This document shows, piece after piece, positions 45,822-54,955 of a stretch of 64,000 bases of DNA. Origin of the DNA: an uncultured Arachnia sp. (GTDB lineage: Bacteria; Actinomycetota; Actinomycetes; Propionibacteriales; Propionibacteriaceae); assembly GCA_947493995.1 (NCBI GenBank), contig CANLTJ010000010.1, positions 22,538 through 86,537 of the forward strand, read 5' to 3'. The notes under the pieces were generated by a model that searched no databases, was not told the DNA's origin, and saw nothing but the letters and a program-made list of their open reading frames with translations. Position 1 is the stretch's first letter. Every line of letters begins with the position of its first letter. A program made the position numbers and the translations under genes.

Positions 45822-46620
45822 CGGGTCCAGTACAGGACCTGTGGGTTGGGGACGAGTTGCGCACTTGCTGGTCTACGTGGGGCTCACGGTTCTTCTGGTT
45901 CTCGTTCTGACGGGAGTGCTTGATTGGTTTGTTTCTCCGCGACTGGCCACTCGTGTGGCCTACAACAGTGAGGCGTATCTGTTCGCTGTCGCCCTCGGCG
46001 CGTGGATCCAGTTCGGCGTGCAGAGGACCTCGAGGGAATCCCGATTGAGGCTTGGCCTCGCCTTTGGTGCAGTCTGGGCGCTGGTAGGAATCGGGCTTTT
46101 GCTGAGTGGATGGCCATCCCAGGTGGTGACGCTCAACGAGACGGCTTTTGCGCTGGCTGTTTTGATCCCGTACGTGAGTCTCCGAAGGCCGATCCCCAAT
46201 TGGTTGTTGAGCGCGATCCCCATGATGATCGCCCTCACTGTCTTAGCAGTCGGTTGGAGTCCGCAATCGTGGGTGATAGATCAAGCGGAGACGTTTGGGT
46301 TCGTCGTCCTGGCGATACTTACCTTCGACGTCTTCGATCGGCCCCTACTTCAACCTGATGCGACGGTGAACCGCTGGACGAGGTGGACTTGGTACGGGTT
46401 CTTGGTTGCTGAACCGCTCGTCGTGTCTGCTCTTGGTACTGAAATCAGAACCGGGAGCGGCGCTACTGCCCTCACCCTTGAGTACCTCGGAAGAATCCAT
46501 GAGTCCTTCGTCGGGGTCCTCTTGGCCTCTCTCGTTTTACACATTTCCATTCACTACCGATCAAAGCATCAGCTGTGGACACGTACCGAAGTACGCCGGA
46601 CTCTTCAGAATCAATGTTAA
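45814..46620 (+). CDS. Polytopic membrane protein of unknown function
   Basis: 268 residues from ATG at 45814, overlapping the lipoprotein gene. About seven hydrophobic segments are visible, starting with VAHLLVYVGLTVLLVLVLTG and ending with the HESFVGVLLASLVLHISIHY region. Histidines and a charged tail lie near the last helix. I recognise no family. Coupling to the lipoprotein gene and the position at the edge of the polysaccharide genes suggest a paired envelope function. Confidence 0.65.
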   Translation: MSDGSSTGPVGWGRVAHLLVYVGLTVLLVLVLTGVLDWFVSPRLATRVAYNSEAYLFAVALGAWIQFGVQRTSRESRLRLGLAFGAVWALVGIGLLLSGWPSQVVTLNETAFALAVLIPYVSLRRPIPNWLLSAIPMMIALTVLAVGWSPQSWVIDQAETFGFVVLAILTFDVFDRPLLQPDATVNRWTRWTWYGFLVAEPLVVSALGTEIRTGSGATALTLEYLGRIHESFVGVLLASLVLHISIHYRSKHQLWTRTEVRRTLQNQC

Positions 46621-46810
46621 CTATGAAGTTCGCGCGTTACCGCGCTCGCAGTGACTATGCTCCGCGCGGCTCTGTGGTAGAACCGCTTACCAAGCGAACT
46701 ACGCTGAACCAATCAAGCGAGACTTAAAATGGACCGATACCACGGCAAGGCTATGATAACCATACGGTGGAGCATTGTGATCGCTCCGTACAAAATGAGG
46801 AGAAGCTAAA

Positions 46811-48370
46811 TTGGAACGCGTTGATCGGTCCCGCTCACTACCGTCTCTACTGAGCTTGGTTCGCTACAATTTTGTTGTAATTCTTGTGTCAGTTGTCGTG
46901 GCACTAGGACTGGCAGCACTGTACATCCTTAGCCTTCCCTCCTCATACACAGCTTCGGCTGTGATTCTCCTGAGTCCTGCCCCAGGTAATCCTCTGACAG
47001 CAGAAAGTGCGTCAACCAGTGCGACGCAGATGACTGTCGCTCTGGAGACCGAAAGACAGCTCGTCTTGACACCGGTCGTGTTTGACTTGGTTGCGGATGA
47101 GCTTGGACGCCCTTTTCCTGACTCCAATGAAAGCGTCCAGACCTCGGTCCCATCCAATACTCAGATGCTCAATGTATCTGTCATTTCGACCACACCTGAG
47201 CGGGCCCGTGAGGGTGCCGAGACCATTGCGCGCAGCTACCTGCAGTACCGTGCGGAACGTGCGGAAGGCGTGCAAGAAGCGAGAGTCGAGGGGCTCAGGA
47301 ACCAGATTGCCGAGACAGATGCGAACTTGCGTCGCGCTGTCGCTGAAGCGGGAGGTTCCGCGTATGCATCACAGGAAGTCTTGCTTTTCGTGGATCGGTT
47401 GGCCGGGTTCAACAACTCGCTGAGTGCCGCAGAATTGGTCAGCACCTATCCTGGTTCCATGATTAGCGCTCCGACGCTCCCCGACCATGCCGACGGGCTA
47501 CCTGCCTGGATTCTCCTGATGGTAGCCGCGGCCCTCGGGCTGACGGTCGGCGTCGGCCTCGCACTACTGCGCGAGTGGCGGCGTGATCTTATTCGAGACT
47601 CTGATATTTCAACAGGGTTGGGGGTGCCAGTGTTCGCCACGATCTATTCTCAGAGTCAAGCAGAACTGGCGACCGAAGCGGGTCCAGAGGTACACGAGTC
47701 GTACCGTCGGTTGCGTACCGCCGTCATCGCCAACGCCCCACGCCCTTATACCTTGGCTGTCACAGCTGTGGGGGGTGAAAGTGCTCGGGGCGGTAGCGCT
47801 CTCTCGGCGGAGGTCGCTGCCAATCTGGCGGTTGTCATGGCGGAAGCGAAGCTGTCAGTGCTTCTTGTAACCACGAATGCGCTACAGCATCGAGTCGAGG
47901 AACTCCTAGGCATGGATGCTGAGATGGGTTTGACGGACGTCGTGCTAGGAGGCGCCTCGGCATACGATTCGTTGGTCGAGCGTCATGGAATCTCCGTGTT
48001 GACCGCTGGCCCCGAAGCCGGCGCCTCATCAGACCTGACCGCTACCAACAGGTTTCGGACGGTGGTGGATGAACTGGGCCAACACTTTGACTACATCATC
48101 TTGGCCGCAGCCGCGGCGGGTACATCGGATGGCGATGCGGTACTGCTTGTTGCAGATTCGGCACTCCTCGCCCTTACCCCGGACACAACGACGCGCACGC
48201 TGCTTTCAGTGGTATTGGATCGGTTGCAGCATCTAGGAGTTAACCCCCTTGGTGCAGCGCATGTCACGCTCACCGGAGAACGGCCCGCGGGAACAGGGAA
48301 CCGTGGCGCCGGGCCGCGATTCTCGAGCATGGACGAGAAGAGTGAACCCGAGGTTGCTCGTGCCACATGA
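46811..48370 (+). CDS. Polysaccharide co-polymerase (Wzz) with degenerate tyrosine-kinase-like domain
   Basis: 519 residues from a TTG with GAGGAG eight bases upstream. A Wzz-type arrangement is seen: membrane helix at ~20-42, extracytoplasmic part containing the SVISTTPERAREGAETIARSYL helix, and a second helix at ~229-250. The cytoplasmic part (~290-490) is laid out like a BY-kinase. Its Walker A is degraded (GGESARGGSALS, with no Lys before Ser/Thr) and the A' motif reads VLLVTTN instead of ending in Asp. No C-terminal tyrosine cluster is present. It probably regulates chain length without kinase activity. Confidence 0.85.
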   Translation: MERVDRSRSLPSLLSLVRYNFVVILVSVVVALGLAALYILSLPSSYTASAVILLSPAPGNPLTAESASTSATQMTVALETERQLVLTPVVFDLVADELGRPFPDSNESVQTSVPSNTQMLNVSVISTTPERAREGAETIARSYLQYRAERAEGVQEARVEGLRNQIAETDANLRRAVAEAGGSAYASQEVLLFVDRLAGFNNSLSAAELVSTYPGSMISAPTLPDHADGLPAWILLMVAAALGLTVGVGLALLREWRRDLIRDSDISTGLGVPVFATIYSQSQAELATEAGPEVHESYRRLRTAVIANAPRPYTLAVTAVGGESARGGSALSAEVAANLAVVMAEAKLSVLLVTTNALQHRVEELLGMDAEMGLTDVVLGGASAYDSLVERHGISVLTAGPEAGASSDLTATNRFRTVVDELGQHFDYIILAAAAAGTSDGDAVLLVADSALLALTPDTTTRTLLSVVLDRLQHLGVNPLGAAHVTLTGERPAGTGNRGAGPRFSSMDEKSEPEVARAT

Positions 48371-48418
48371 CATCTGCCGCCTAAGAAATCCCGATCCGTT
48401 CAGACAGGGACTGCATCT

Positions 48419-49309
48419 ATGAGTTTCCGTTCATCTTTATCACCCGTGTCCAAGGCTCGTCTGCGACGTGCGTACATCGGTCTGAGTTCCCCGACCGCAA
48501 AACTACGGAGCAAACCCGATTTCTTGGTGGTAGGGGCTCAACGCTGCGGCACGACTTCACTTTTTCGAGCTCTGGAGCAACACCAAGAAGTGGCCCGGCC
48601 CACGCTCAACAAGGGCATCAACTACTTTGATATCAACTACCATCGGGGTGAGCGTTGGTACCGTGCACACTTTCCATTCGCCTTCACAGCTCGACGCCTC
48701 GCAAATCAAGAGAAGCCCAAAGTCATCTTTGAGGCGAGCGGCTATTACATGTTCCATCCACTTGCTGCTCAGCGGATAGCAAACGACTTGCCCAATGTTA
48801 AAATTGTTGCCATGCTGCGCGATCCTGTCGAACGTGCGTACTCCGCCTGGAAACATGAGAGCGCCCGTGGGTTTGACCATATGTCATTCGAGGAAGCGGT
48901 TGCGCGAGAAACCGAACGCACGGCAGGGGAAAGGGAACGGATGATCGCCGATCCCACGTATCAAAGCTCCGCCTATCGTCACCATTCTTATACTGCGCGA
49001 GGGCATTACTCAACGCAGCTTCGCACGTTCTACGACCGGCTTCCAGCCTCCAACATCCACGTCGTCTACAGCGAATCGTTCTTCATGAACCCGGAGCAGG
49101 AATTCGGTCGGCTCGCTGAGTTCCTCGGTATTAGCTCCTCGAGAAACATTTCTTTTGATCGACACAATGCCCGTCCGAGTGGACCCATGCCCGGCCAGAC
49201 TCGCGCAGTGCTGACGAAAATGTATGAGACCGAAGCTGACAAATTGGAAGAACTGGTGGGGCGGCGACCGCCCTGGTTTGTATCAGCTTCGGACTTATCA
49301 GCTCCCTGA
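48419..49309 (+). CDS. PAPS-dependent sulfotransferase (heparan-sulfate type)
   Basis: 296 residues. The 5'-phosphosulfate loop lies at 39-47 (GAQRCGTTS). The 3'-phosphate motif is at 131-142 (AMLRDPVERAYS), with the conserved Arg134 and Ser142. The HHSYTARGHYSTQLRTFYD region is typical of glycan sulfotransferases. It would move sulfate from PAPS to a sugar hydroxyl or amine. It lies between the chain-length regulator and the polymerase, transcribed with them, so a glycan substrate is likely. No signal peptide is seen; it acts in the cytoplasm. Confidence 0.9.
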   Translation: MSFRSSLSPVSKARLRRAYIGLSSPTAKLRSKPDFLVVGAQRCGTTSLFRALEQHQEVARPTLNKGINYFDINYHRGERWYRAHFPFAFTARRLANQEKPKVIFEASGYYMFHPLAAQRIANDLPNVKIVAMLRDPVERAYSAWKHESARGFDHMSFEEAVARETERTAGERERMIADPTYQSSAYRHHSYTARGHYSTQLRTFYDRLPASNIHVVYSESFFMNPEQEFGRLAEFLGISSSRNISFDRHNARPSGPMPGQTRAVLTKMYETEADKLEELVGRRPPWFVSASDLSAP

Positions 49310-49315
49310 CTTGTC

Positions 49316-51745
49316 ATGCATTCATCTACATCCGTGGCGTTGGCCACCGACCGCTGGTTCAACTCGGCATGGCCATTCACTATACCCTTGGTTGGACTGC
49401 CTGTTTGGTGGTTGCTTGGCATATGGCAGCTCATGCTGCTCGCCATGGCTATCCCCATGGGCATCTATCTTATTCGTCAGCGATCCATCGCGGTCCCTCG
49501 CGGGTTCGGTTTGTGGTTGCTATGGATGGCTTGGCTCATTACAGGAATACTGGTGCTGCAGGTTGACGCCCCATCGGCTGTTCCGGGATTCAATCCGAAC
49601 CGCTATATTAGTTTCGCCTACCGCTACTCCTGGTATGTGGCCGCAACTATCGGATGCCTATACGTCATAAATACGCGCCACATAATGAGTTCACAAACAG
49701 TCGTCCGAGCTGTTGCCTGGCTTTTCGTCTGGTGTTCCGCAGGTGGCATCTTGGGGATATTTGCTCCTGCAATCGATTTCCCGTCAGTCTTGCAAGCCCT
49801 GTTGCCGAATTCGGTCGCAAACAACTCATTCGTCAATAGCCTCACTCGGGTACGGGTCGCTCAGGTGCAAGAAGTTATTGGAGCCCCGTTGCCGAGGCCC
49901 AGCGCGCCGTTCTTCTACACCAATGTTTGGGGATTCGCCACCGCCATCAGCCTCCCTTTCTTCGTGGCTGCCTGGTGGGTTAGAGGTTGGAAATGGCGAA
50001 TCGCAATGGTAGCCGTACTAGCCGCTGGTCTGTTCGCAATCATCTCCTCTCTCAACCGGGGTGTCTGGGTCGCGGTTCTCGCAGCGGCGGGTCTGGCGAT
50101 CGTGCAAACAGCATTGCAAGGACGCTTCAAAGCCATCGTGGTCACGACTATTGCCATCGTCTCAGTAGTGGTTTTGTTGCTTTTCTCGCCATTGAGTGGA
50201 GTCGTCGCTGGGAGGCTGGACAATGGCGATAGCGACGAGGTCCGTGGGAACCTCGCCATCACTGCTGTGGAAAGTACTGCTGAGGGCTCGCCGATCGTCG
50301 GCTTCGGTAGCACCCGCGATGTCGCAGGAACCTTCAGTTCGATAGCGGGCGGTGCTACGGATGTTTGCCCTAGGTGTATGACTCCGCCGCTTGGAACGCA
50401 CGGGCAACTGTGGTTACTCATCTTTGGCGCAGGTTTTGTAGGCGTATCGCTCTACGTGGGGTTTATTGCGAGCCAGCTTATTCGAACCTTCAAGGTGCGC
50501 TCGCCATCTGCCATGGCAGCCTCGTCGTCATTGCTGCTCTTGATGGTAACGCTGCCCTTCTATGACTCCGTCGGTATCCCGATATACTTGGGTCTCGTGG
50601 GTGTGGGTTTGCTCGCACGGGAAAGTCGCCTTCCGTTGCAGTCGCTCCAAAGGATGGTGCGGCCCGTAACGAGACACCTACCCCTGCTGGGTATGGTCGT
50701 GTTGCTCGGTGGCGTGGCAGGACAAGGGGCCAATATGGTCGCTGGGAATGAATTCGCTGCCACCCAGCGCGTGCTGGTGCCGGCCGCAGAGTTGGTGCCC
50801 ATACCAGGAGCCCGTATGTCGACTCTTGATTCGGAAGCTGAGCTGGTTCGCTCCCAGCCGGTCACGAACGCTGTTGCTGACAAGCTGGGCATTCCCCAAG
50901 AAGCGGTGAAAGGGGCACTCCGGGTTGGGGCCGAGCCAAATTCTCGTGTGCTAGTGATCACATTCAAGGCGGGGTCGGCCGAGACTGCCAGGCTTGGGGC
51001 TGAGACCGTTGTGGACACGTTCATTCAGGAACGGGATAACTTGCTGGGGAACTCATTGGGCCTCGTTCAAGACCGTTATATCGAACGCCAGACTGCGCTC
51101 GATGACCTACAGCGAAGCCTTCGAGAGGCAATCATCGCCACGCCCAGCGAGCGTTTACAAACCGTCCTAGCTGAAGTCGAAGCCGAATGGACCAGCGTCT
51201 CAAGCGTGTTGGCCGTTGACGGCAACACAACTTCGGCGCGGGCCATCTCGGGCGCAACCGTAGTGAACTCTGCGAGTCGGCGCGTTGTTCGAGTCTCAAG
51301 TGGTCTAGCTCTTGGGCTTCTTGTCGGGATACTTCTTACTCGCCCCTACGATCAGTACTACGTGGGTATTCGAAATCGGCGGATGCATAGGGGCCCAGAC
51401 GGTGACACAATCGTGAGCACTATACCTGCCGATGGCGTTCGTGAGGCTGTTTCGACGGTCCGGAATTACACACCGGTCGCGGGAGTATTGGCGGGTTCGG
51501 ACAGTGACTCGACCCTGGCAATGGCCTCCCAGCTCGATCGACTGCTGCCGAAAGGAAGCCACGCAGGAACGCGCACACTCCTCATAGTGGATGAGCAGTC
51601 CCGTGCAGGCCAGGTCCGGCAACTACATGAAGAGATGATAATGAGTGGAATGAACCCCATCGGTCTGGTTTTTCGAGAACTCGGGCACAGCCCAAAGACG
51701 CGAAAAGCGGCAGCGCATTTGGAGGACTCCCGTGAATCGGGCTAG
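49316..51745 (+). CDS. O-antigen-polymerase-like (Wzy) protein fused to a Wzz/BY-kinase-like domain
   Basis: 809 residues from ATG at 49316. Residues ~1-460 carry about ten membrane segments and the Wzy-type loop SSLNRGVWVAVLAAAG near 240, with a long outer loop at 300-360. Residues ~470-660 resemble a Wzz extracytoplasmic domain bounded by membrane helices (VTRHLPLLGMVVLLGG and VRVSSGLALGLLVGILL). The tail ~690-800 resembles the end of a BY-kinase Rossmann fold (RTLLIVDEQSRAGQVRQLHEEM, then GLVF). One chain thus combines polymerase and chain-length functions. Confidence 0.8.
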   Translation: MHSSTSVALATDRWFNSAWPFTIPLVGLPVWWLLGIWQLMLLAMAIPMGIYLIRQRSIAVPRGFGLWLLWMAWLITGILVLQVDAPSAVPGFNPNRYISFAYRYSWYVAATIGCLYVINTRHIMSSQTVVRAVAWLFVWCSAGGILGIFAPAIDFPSVLQALLPNSVANNSFVNSLTRVRVAQVQEVIGAPLPRPSAPFFYTNVWGFATAISLPFFVAAWWVRGWKWRIAMVAVLAAGLFAIISSLNRGVWVAVLAAAGLAIVQTALQGRFKAIVVTTIAIVSVVVLLLFSPLSGVVAGRLDNGDSDEVRGNLAITAVESTAEGSPIVGFGSTRDVAGTFSSIAGGATDVCPRCMTPPLGTHGQLWLLIFGAGFVGVSLYVGFIASQLIRTFKVRSPSAMAASSSLLLLMVTLPFYDSVGIPIYLGLVGVGLLARESRLPLQSLQRMVRPVTRHLPLLGMVVLLGGVAGQGANMVAGNEFAATQRVLVPAAELVPIPGARMSTLDSEAELVRSQPVTNAVADKLGIPQEAVKGALRVGAEPNSRVLVITFKAGSAETARLGAETVVDTFIQERDNLLGNSLGLVQDRYIERQTALDDLQRSLREAIIATPSERLQTVLAEVEAEWTSVSSVLAVDGNTTSARAISGATVVNSASRRVVRVSSGLALGLLVGILLTRPYDQYYVGIRNRRMHRGPDGDTIVSTIPADGVREAVSTVRNYTPVAGVLAGSDSDSTLAMASQLDRLLPKGSHAGTRTLLIVDEQSRAGQVRQLHEEMIMSGMNPIGLVFRELGHSPKTRKAAAHLEDSRESG

Positions 51746-52682
51746 CGCCGAAGGTGCGCTTCCCGTCCTTTTCATCGGAGGTATCGGGCGCAGTGGAACC
51801 ACGGTCTTTGAGCTAAGTTTGGGAACCGATCCGAGGGTTGTCACGCTTGGTGAAGTGATCCACCTCTGGCAACGTTGCCTCATCGATGACGAGCGGTGCG
51901 GCTGCGGCTCTCCGTTCCATGAGTGTGACTTCTGGAGACGAGTTGGGCAAGAGGCCTTCGGCGGATGGGAAAAGGTCGATGCTGATCGGGTGGTCTCGCT
52001 GAAGCGTCGGATAGACCGAACTATTCGTGTGCCTCGCTTGATGACTCATATGGGCAGTTCGAATTGGAAAGCTGATGTGCGCGAGTATGCCTCCTACTAC
52101 TCGAGGCTGTACTACGCTGCTGCTGTTGTTTCCGGCGCCGAAGTTGTGGTGGACTCCAGTAAGCAGGCTTCCATGCCGTATGTGTTGGCGTATTGTCACC
52201 GACTTGACTTGAAGGTTCTTCATTGCGTGCGGGACAGTCGAGCCGTTGCTTGGTCGTGGACAAAAATGGTCAGCAGGCCTGAGTCAAGAGACGAGGAATC
52301 CCAATTTATGGTTCGTTATAGTCCGGGCATCCTTGCTTTTAAGTGGCTGCAACACAACGCCGTGATCGAAGCGTTGGGCGCCAAGGGCGTCCCTAAACGG
52401 CGATTGCGCTACGAGGATTGGGCTCAAAAACCAACCTCAATGGTTCAGGCAGCGCTTCGGTTCGCTGGACTTTCTCCTCTGCACAACCCGCGGCTTGGGG
52501 CAGATTGGGTGGACTTGCCGGTCAACCACACTTGCAGTGGAAACCCCATGCGTTTCAGCCGAGGGAGGGTAGAGATCCGGCCTGATGAAAAGTGGCGAGC
52601 AAATCTTGCCAGGCCAAGTCGGTGGTTGGTGACGGCCATAACCGCACCGGGGTTGATGCTGTACAAGTACTTCAACTGGTGA
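51732..52682 (+). CDS. Second sulfotransferase
   Basis: 316 residues from a GTG with GGAGG six bases upstream, overlapping the polymerase gene by 14 bases. The PAPS loop GGIGRSGTT is at 16-24 and the 3'-phosphate motif CVRDSRAVAWSW at ~165-176. A small Cys-rich patch (CLIDDERCGCGSPFHECDFW) occurs near residues 49-68, as in many sulfotransferase_3 homologues. Substrate unknown, but the gene is co-translated with the polysaccharide polymerase. The two sulfotransferases are not close paralogues, which suggests two different acceptor positions. Confidence 0.88.
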   Translation: MNRASAEGALPVLFIGGIGRSGTTVFELSLGTDPRVVTLGEVIHLWQRCLIDDERCGCGSPFHECDFWRRVGQEAFGGWEKVDADRVVSLKRRIDRTIRVPRLMTHMGSSNWKADVREYASYYSRLYYAAAVVSGAEVVVDSSKQASMPYVLAYCHRLDLKVLHCVRDSRAVAWSWTKMVSRPESRDEESQFMVRYSPGILAFKWLQHNAVIEALGAKGVPKRRLRYEDWAQKPTSMVQAALRFAGLSPLHNPRLGADWVDLPVNHTCSGNPMRFSRGRVEIRPDEKWRANLARPSRWLVTAITAPGLMLYKYFNW

Positions 52683-52738
52683 TGCCGTGATCGGGAAAAC
52701 GATTGTTTTGCAACCCCTTACAGCGAGAAACGTCTAGG

Positions 52739-53761
52739 CTAAGCGTTATTTTGATAAACCTTCGGTTTGCCACGTTGCTTAATGAACTCGCTTGCTGGAC
52801 GACGATCGGAAATCGGCACATGCGACGATTCTGGGAAACTTCCGATGGCGATGAACATGATAATCATTTCTGCATCGGCGATATCGGCGAGGTTTCGCAC
52901 GGCGCGCTGATCTCGCGCATACATCATGGCATTGAGGGGAACGGCGGCGAGCCCTTCGTGCTCGAGACCGTACATGACAGACATTGCGAAGAGACCCCCG
53001 TCAACAAAAGCCTCATTGCGTTCCACCGGGCTCAGGAAGACGTTGTTGGAGACGGTAATTATTAATAGGATCTCCGGCATTTGCTTGTAGCCAAATCCGC
53101 GCTGATGTCCCAAGATCTCAGCCGCGAGTTCTTTGTCCTCGATCCAATATACGGACCAGCCTTGGCGATTACACACACTTGGAGTTTTAGTGGCGTTCTG
53201 AAGAGCTCTACGTACCTTGTCGCTCTCGACTCCTTCACCGGAAAACTCCCGGACACTGCTACGCCCTTGCGCTAGGGAGTAGAAATCTTTTAGGTAGTTC
53301 GCCAGTTTGTCGGATCTCTTAATCACAGTCGTGCCTGCGGCTCTATAGCTATCGGATGAGCTCAGGAAGCAAGGGTCCACCAATTCATGAAGCATTTCAG
53401 TCCCTTGACCGATTGCTTCCATTGTTTCGCTATATCTCTGGATCACGGAGACGCCTTGCTGATATGCGAACTCATTGGCCGGATAATCATGCTGGAGATA
53501 GATCACAAGCGCGTCATTCAGGTCCGATAATGCTTTTCGCCCAAATCCCGGTCGTAAGTCGTGATTCCGTGCTAACCCCTTTTCTAGAGCATGAACATTG
53601 TACATGATCCGACCGGAAACTTGTGCCAAGTGGCTATCGAAGACCGAAAATGAAGCTGTCCGTGAAAATCGAGCAACGTCTATGTGCGCTAAATACCGAA
53701 GCCGCAGCCTTTGAAGAAATGCTTTGAGGAGTTGTTTAGGACGGCTTGCATTCAACTTCAT
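52739..53761 (-). CDS. Nitroreductase-like flavoprotein in the glycan cluster
   Basis: 340 residues from ATG at 53761. The C-terminal ~190 residues show the nitroreductase fold: GRSSVREFSGEGVESDKVRRALQNATKTPSVCNRQGW broken by its usual loops, and VDGGLFAMSVMYGLEHEGLAAVPLN. The N-terminal ~140 residues are helical with IMYNVHALEKGLARNH. FMN-binding residues appear partly kept (R-S-S-R start). Such proteins are found beside pyruvyltransferases in polysaccharide loci; the reaction is unknown. It starts two bases after the pyruvyltransferase stop. Confidence 0.75.
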   Translation of the reverse strand: MKLNASRPKQLLKAFLQRLRLRYLAHIDVARFSRTASFSVFDSHLAQVSGRIMYNVHALEKGLARNHDLRPGFGRKALSDLNDALVIYLQHDYPANEFAYQQGVSVIQRYSETMEAIGQGTEMLHELVDPCFLSSSDSYRAAGTTVIKRSDKLANYLKDFYSLAQGRSSVREFSGEGVESDKVRRALQNATKTPSVCNRQGWSVYWIEDKELAAEILGHQRGFGYKQMPEILLIITVSNNVFLSPVERNEAFVDGGLFAMSVMYGLEHEGLAAVPLNAMMYARDQRAVRNLADIADAEMIIMFIAIGSFPESSHVPISDRRPASEFIKQRGKPKVYQNNA

Positions 53762-53763
53762 CG

Positions 53764-54948
53764 TCAACGCGCCTGTGTTTCGTGCAACTGTCGGGCCAAG
53801 TATTTTTGTGCCTCATGTCGTTCTTTGGAAAGTCGCCTATGGATCGCTGCCTCGTCCAGCGGCTCGGACAAGAGCTGATTCAGCCTGTTCAAATCCGATA
53901 ACTCCCGGTCTTTTAGGCCGAATGTATCTAGCAGAAATAGAAGTTTTTGCTCGTTACCGTAGCCTCCGTCAGTGGAACGCCTTACTAGCGTGACGAAGGG
54001 AACGCTGTTGATCATGGCCAGAATAGTTCCATGAAAAGTGTCTGTAACGACGGCCTTGGCGTCGCGGAAGTACGCGAGAATCTCGAAGGGGGAGCGATCG
54101 ATGAACCGGTCCGCCGCTTCTTGAATGCCTCCAACACTCAATACATCAGCGTTGATTCTGCGGGCGAAATCTTTCACCGCTGCACCTTCTTGGGATGAGA
54201 TCCGTCCCGGATACCCGTATAGGAGGACATAGTCCTTCTTGTACAGTCTTCCCGTTGGTACTCTGGGCTCAGAAAGGAGGCCGGCGTATGCGAGGACGGG
54301 ATCGACGTGTATTTTCGGCGCGGCCCCGGTTAGTGCTTCGATGAGTTCTGCGGAGTTTTGGTCACGGACTGAGATGGCGTCGAATCGGGCGAGATCTTCG
54401 GAAAGGCTGGCTCGAATACCGTACTGCTCAATTTGTGGCAAGGTGGAGTTGCCAAATGAGGCTGCGTATGAGATCAAGCGACCTGCGTTTGAATTGTGGC
54501 CGAAGAGATCACGGGTGAATCCCACGTTCGTGTTTGACTGTACACAGTTGAACACTTCGTCACTGCCAACTATTTGCAGATCGACCGTAGTGTCGAAGTC
54601 GTGCTTCGGGGAAATGCCGAGGGAAGGAAAGTACTGGCGACCGTAGTTGCGTTTGTGGTTTAGAAAGCGTAGCTTATCCGCCCAGGATGACTTTACGGAG
54701 GTGTACTCGCGGATCTTTGCAAGGGTACGACCCGTGGGCCGTGAGGGTTCCTCGGAGGCGACCAAGGGATCGCCGGCTCGGTAGTCGATAAACGAGACGT
54801 CAACGCCGTCGCCGGATTCTTCGAGGAGTCGTCTCAAAGAGTATGACTGGAGAGAAGAACCGTAGTTGTGGATTCTTTGCATAGACATAATTCCGACGCG
54901 GGTCAAGTGACTGACCTTTCTTTCAAGTGGTCCAAGCTGCGCCATCAT
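53764..54948 (-). CDS. Polysaccharide pyruvyltransferase family protein
   Basis: About 394 residues; ATG at 54948 or 54945, or a TTG at 54906 that has AAAGG eight bases upstream. The family pattern is clear: RVGIMSMQRIHNYGSSLQSYSL at the start, IVGSDEVFNC near residue 125, SVRDQNS near 195, and VVTDTFHGTILAMIN near 305. Members transfer pyruvate from PEP to form ketals on sugars and add negative charge. It lies between a GT2 gene and the nitroreductase-like gene on the same strand. Confidence 0.87.
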   Translation of the reverse strand: MMAQLGPLERKVSHLTRVGIMSMQRIHNYGSSLQSYSLRRLLEESGDGVDVSFIDYRAGDPLVASEEPSRPTGRTLAKIREYTSVKSSWADKLRFLNHKRNYGRQYFPSLGISPKHDFDTTVDLQIVGSDEVFNCVQSNTNVGFTRDLFGHNSNAGRLISYAASFGNSTLPQIEQYGIRASLSEDLARFDAISVRDQNSAELIEALTGAAPKIHVDPVLAYAGLLSEPRVPTGRLYKKDYVLLYGYPGRISSQEGAAVKDFARRINADVLSVGGIQEAADRFIDRSPFEILAYFRDAKAVVTDTFHGTILAMINSVPFVTLVRRSTDGGYGNEQKLLFLLDTFGLKDRELSDLNRLNQLLSEPLDEAAIHRRLSKERHEAQKYLARQLHETQAR

Positions 54949-54955
54949 TTTAGAG

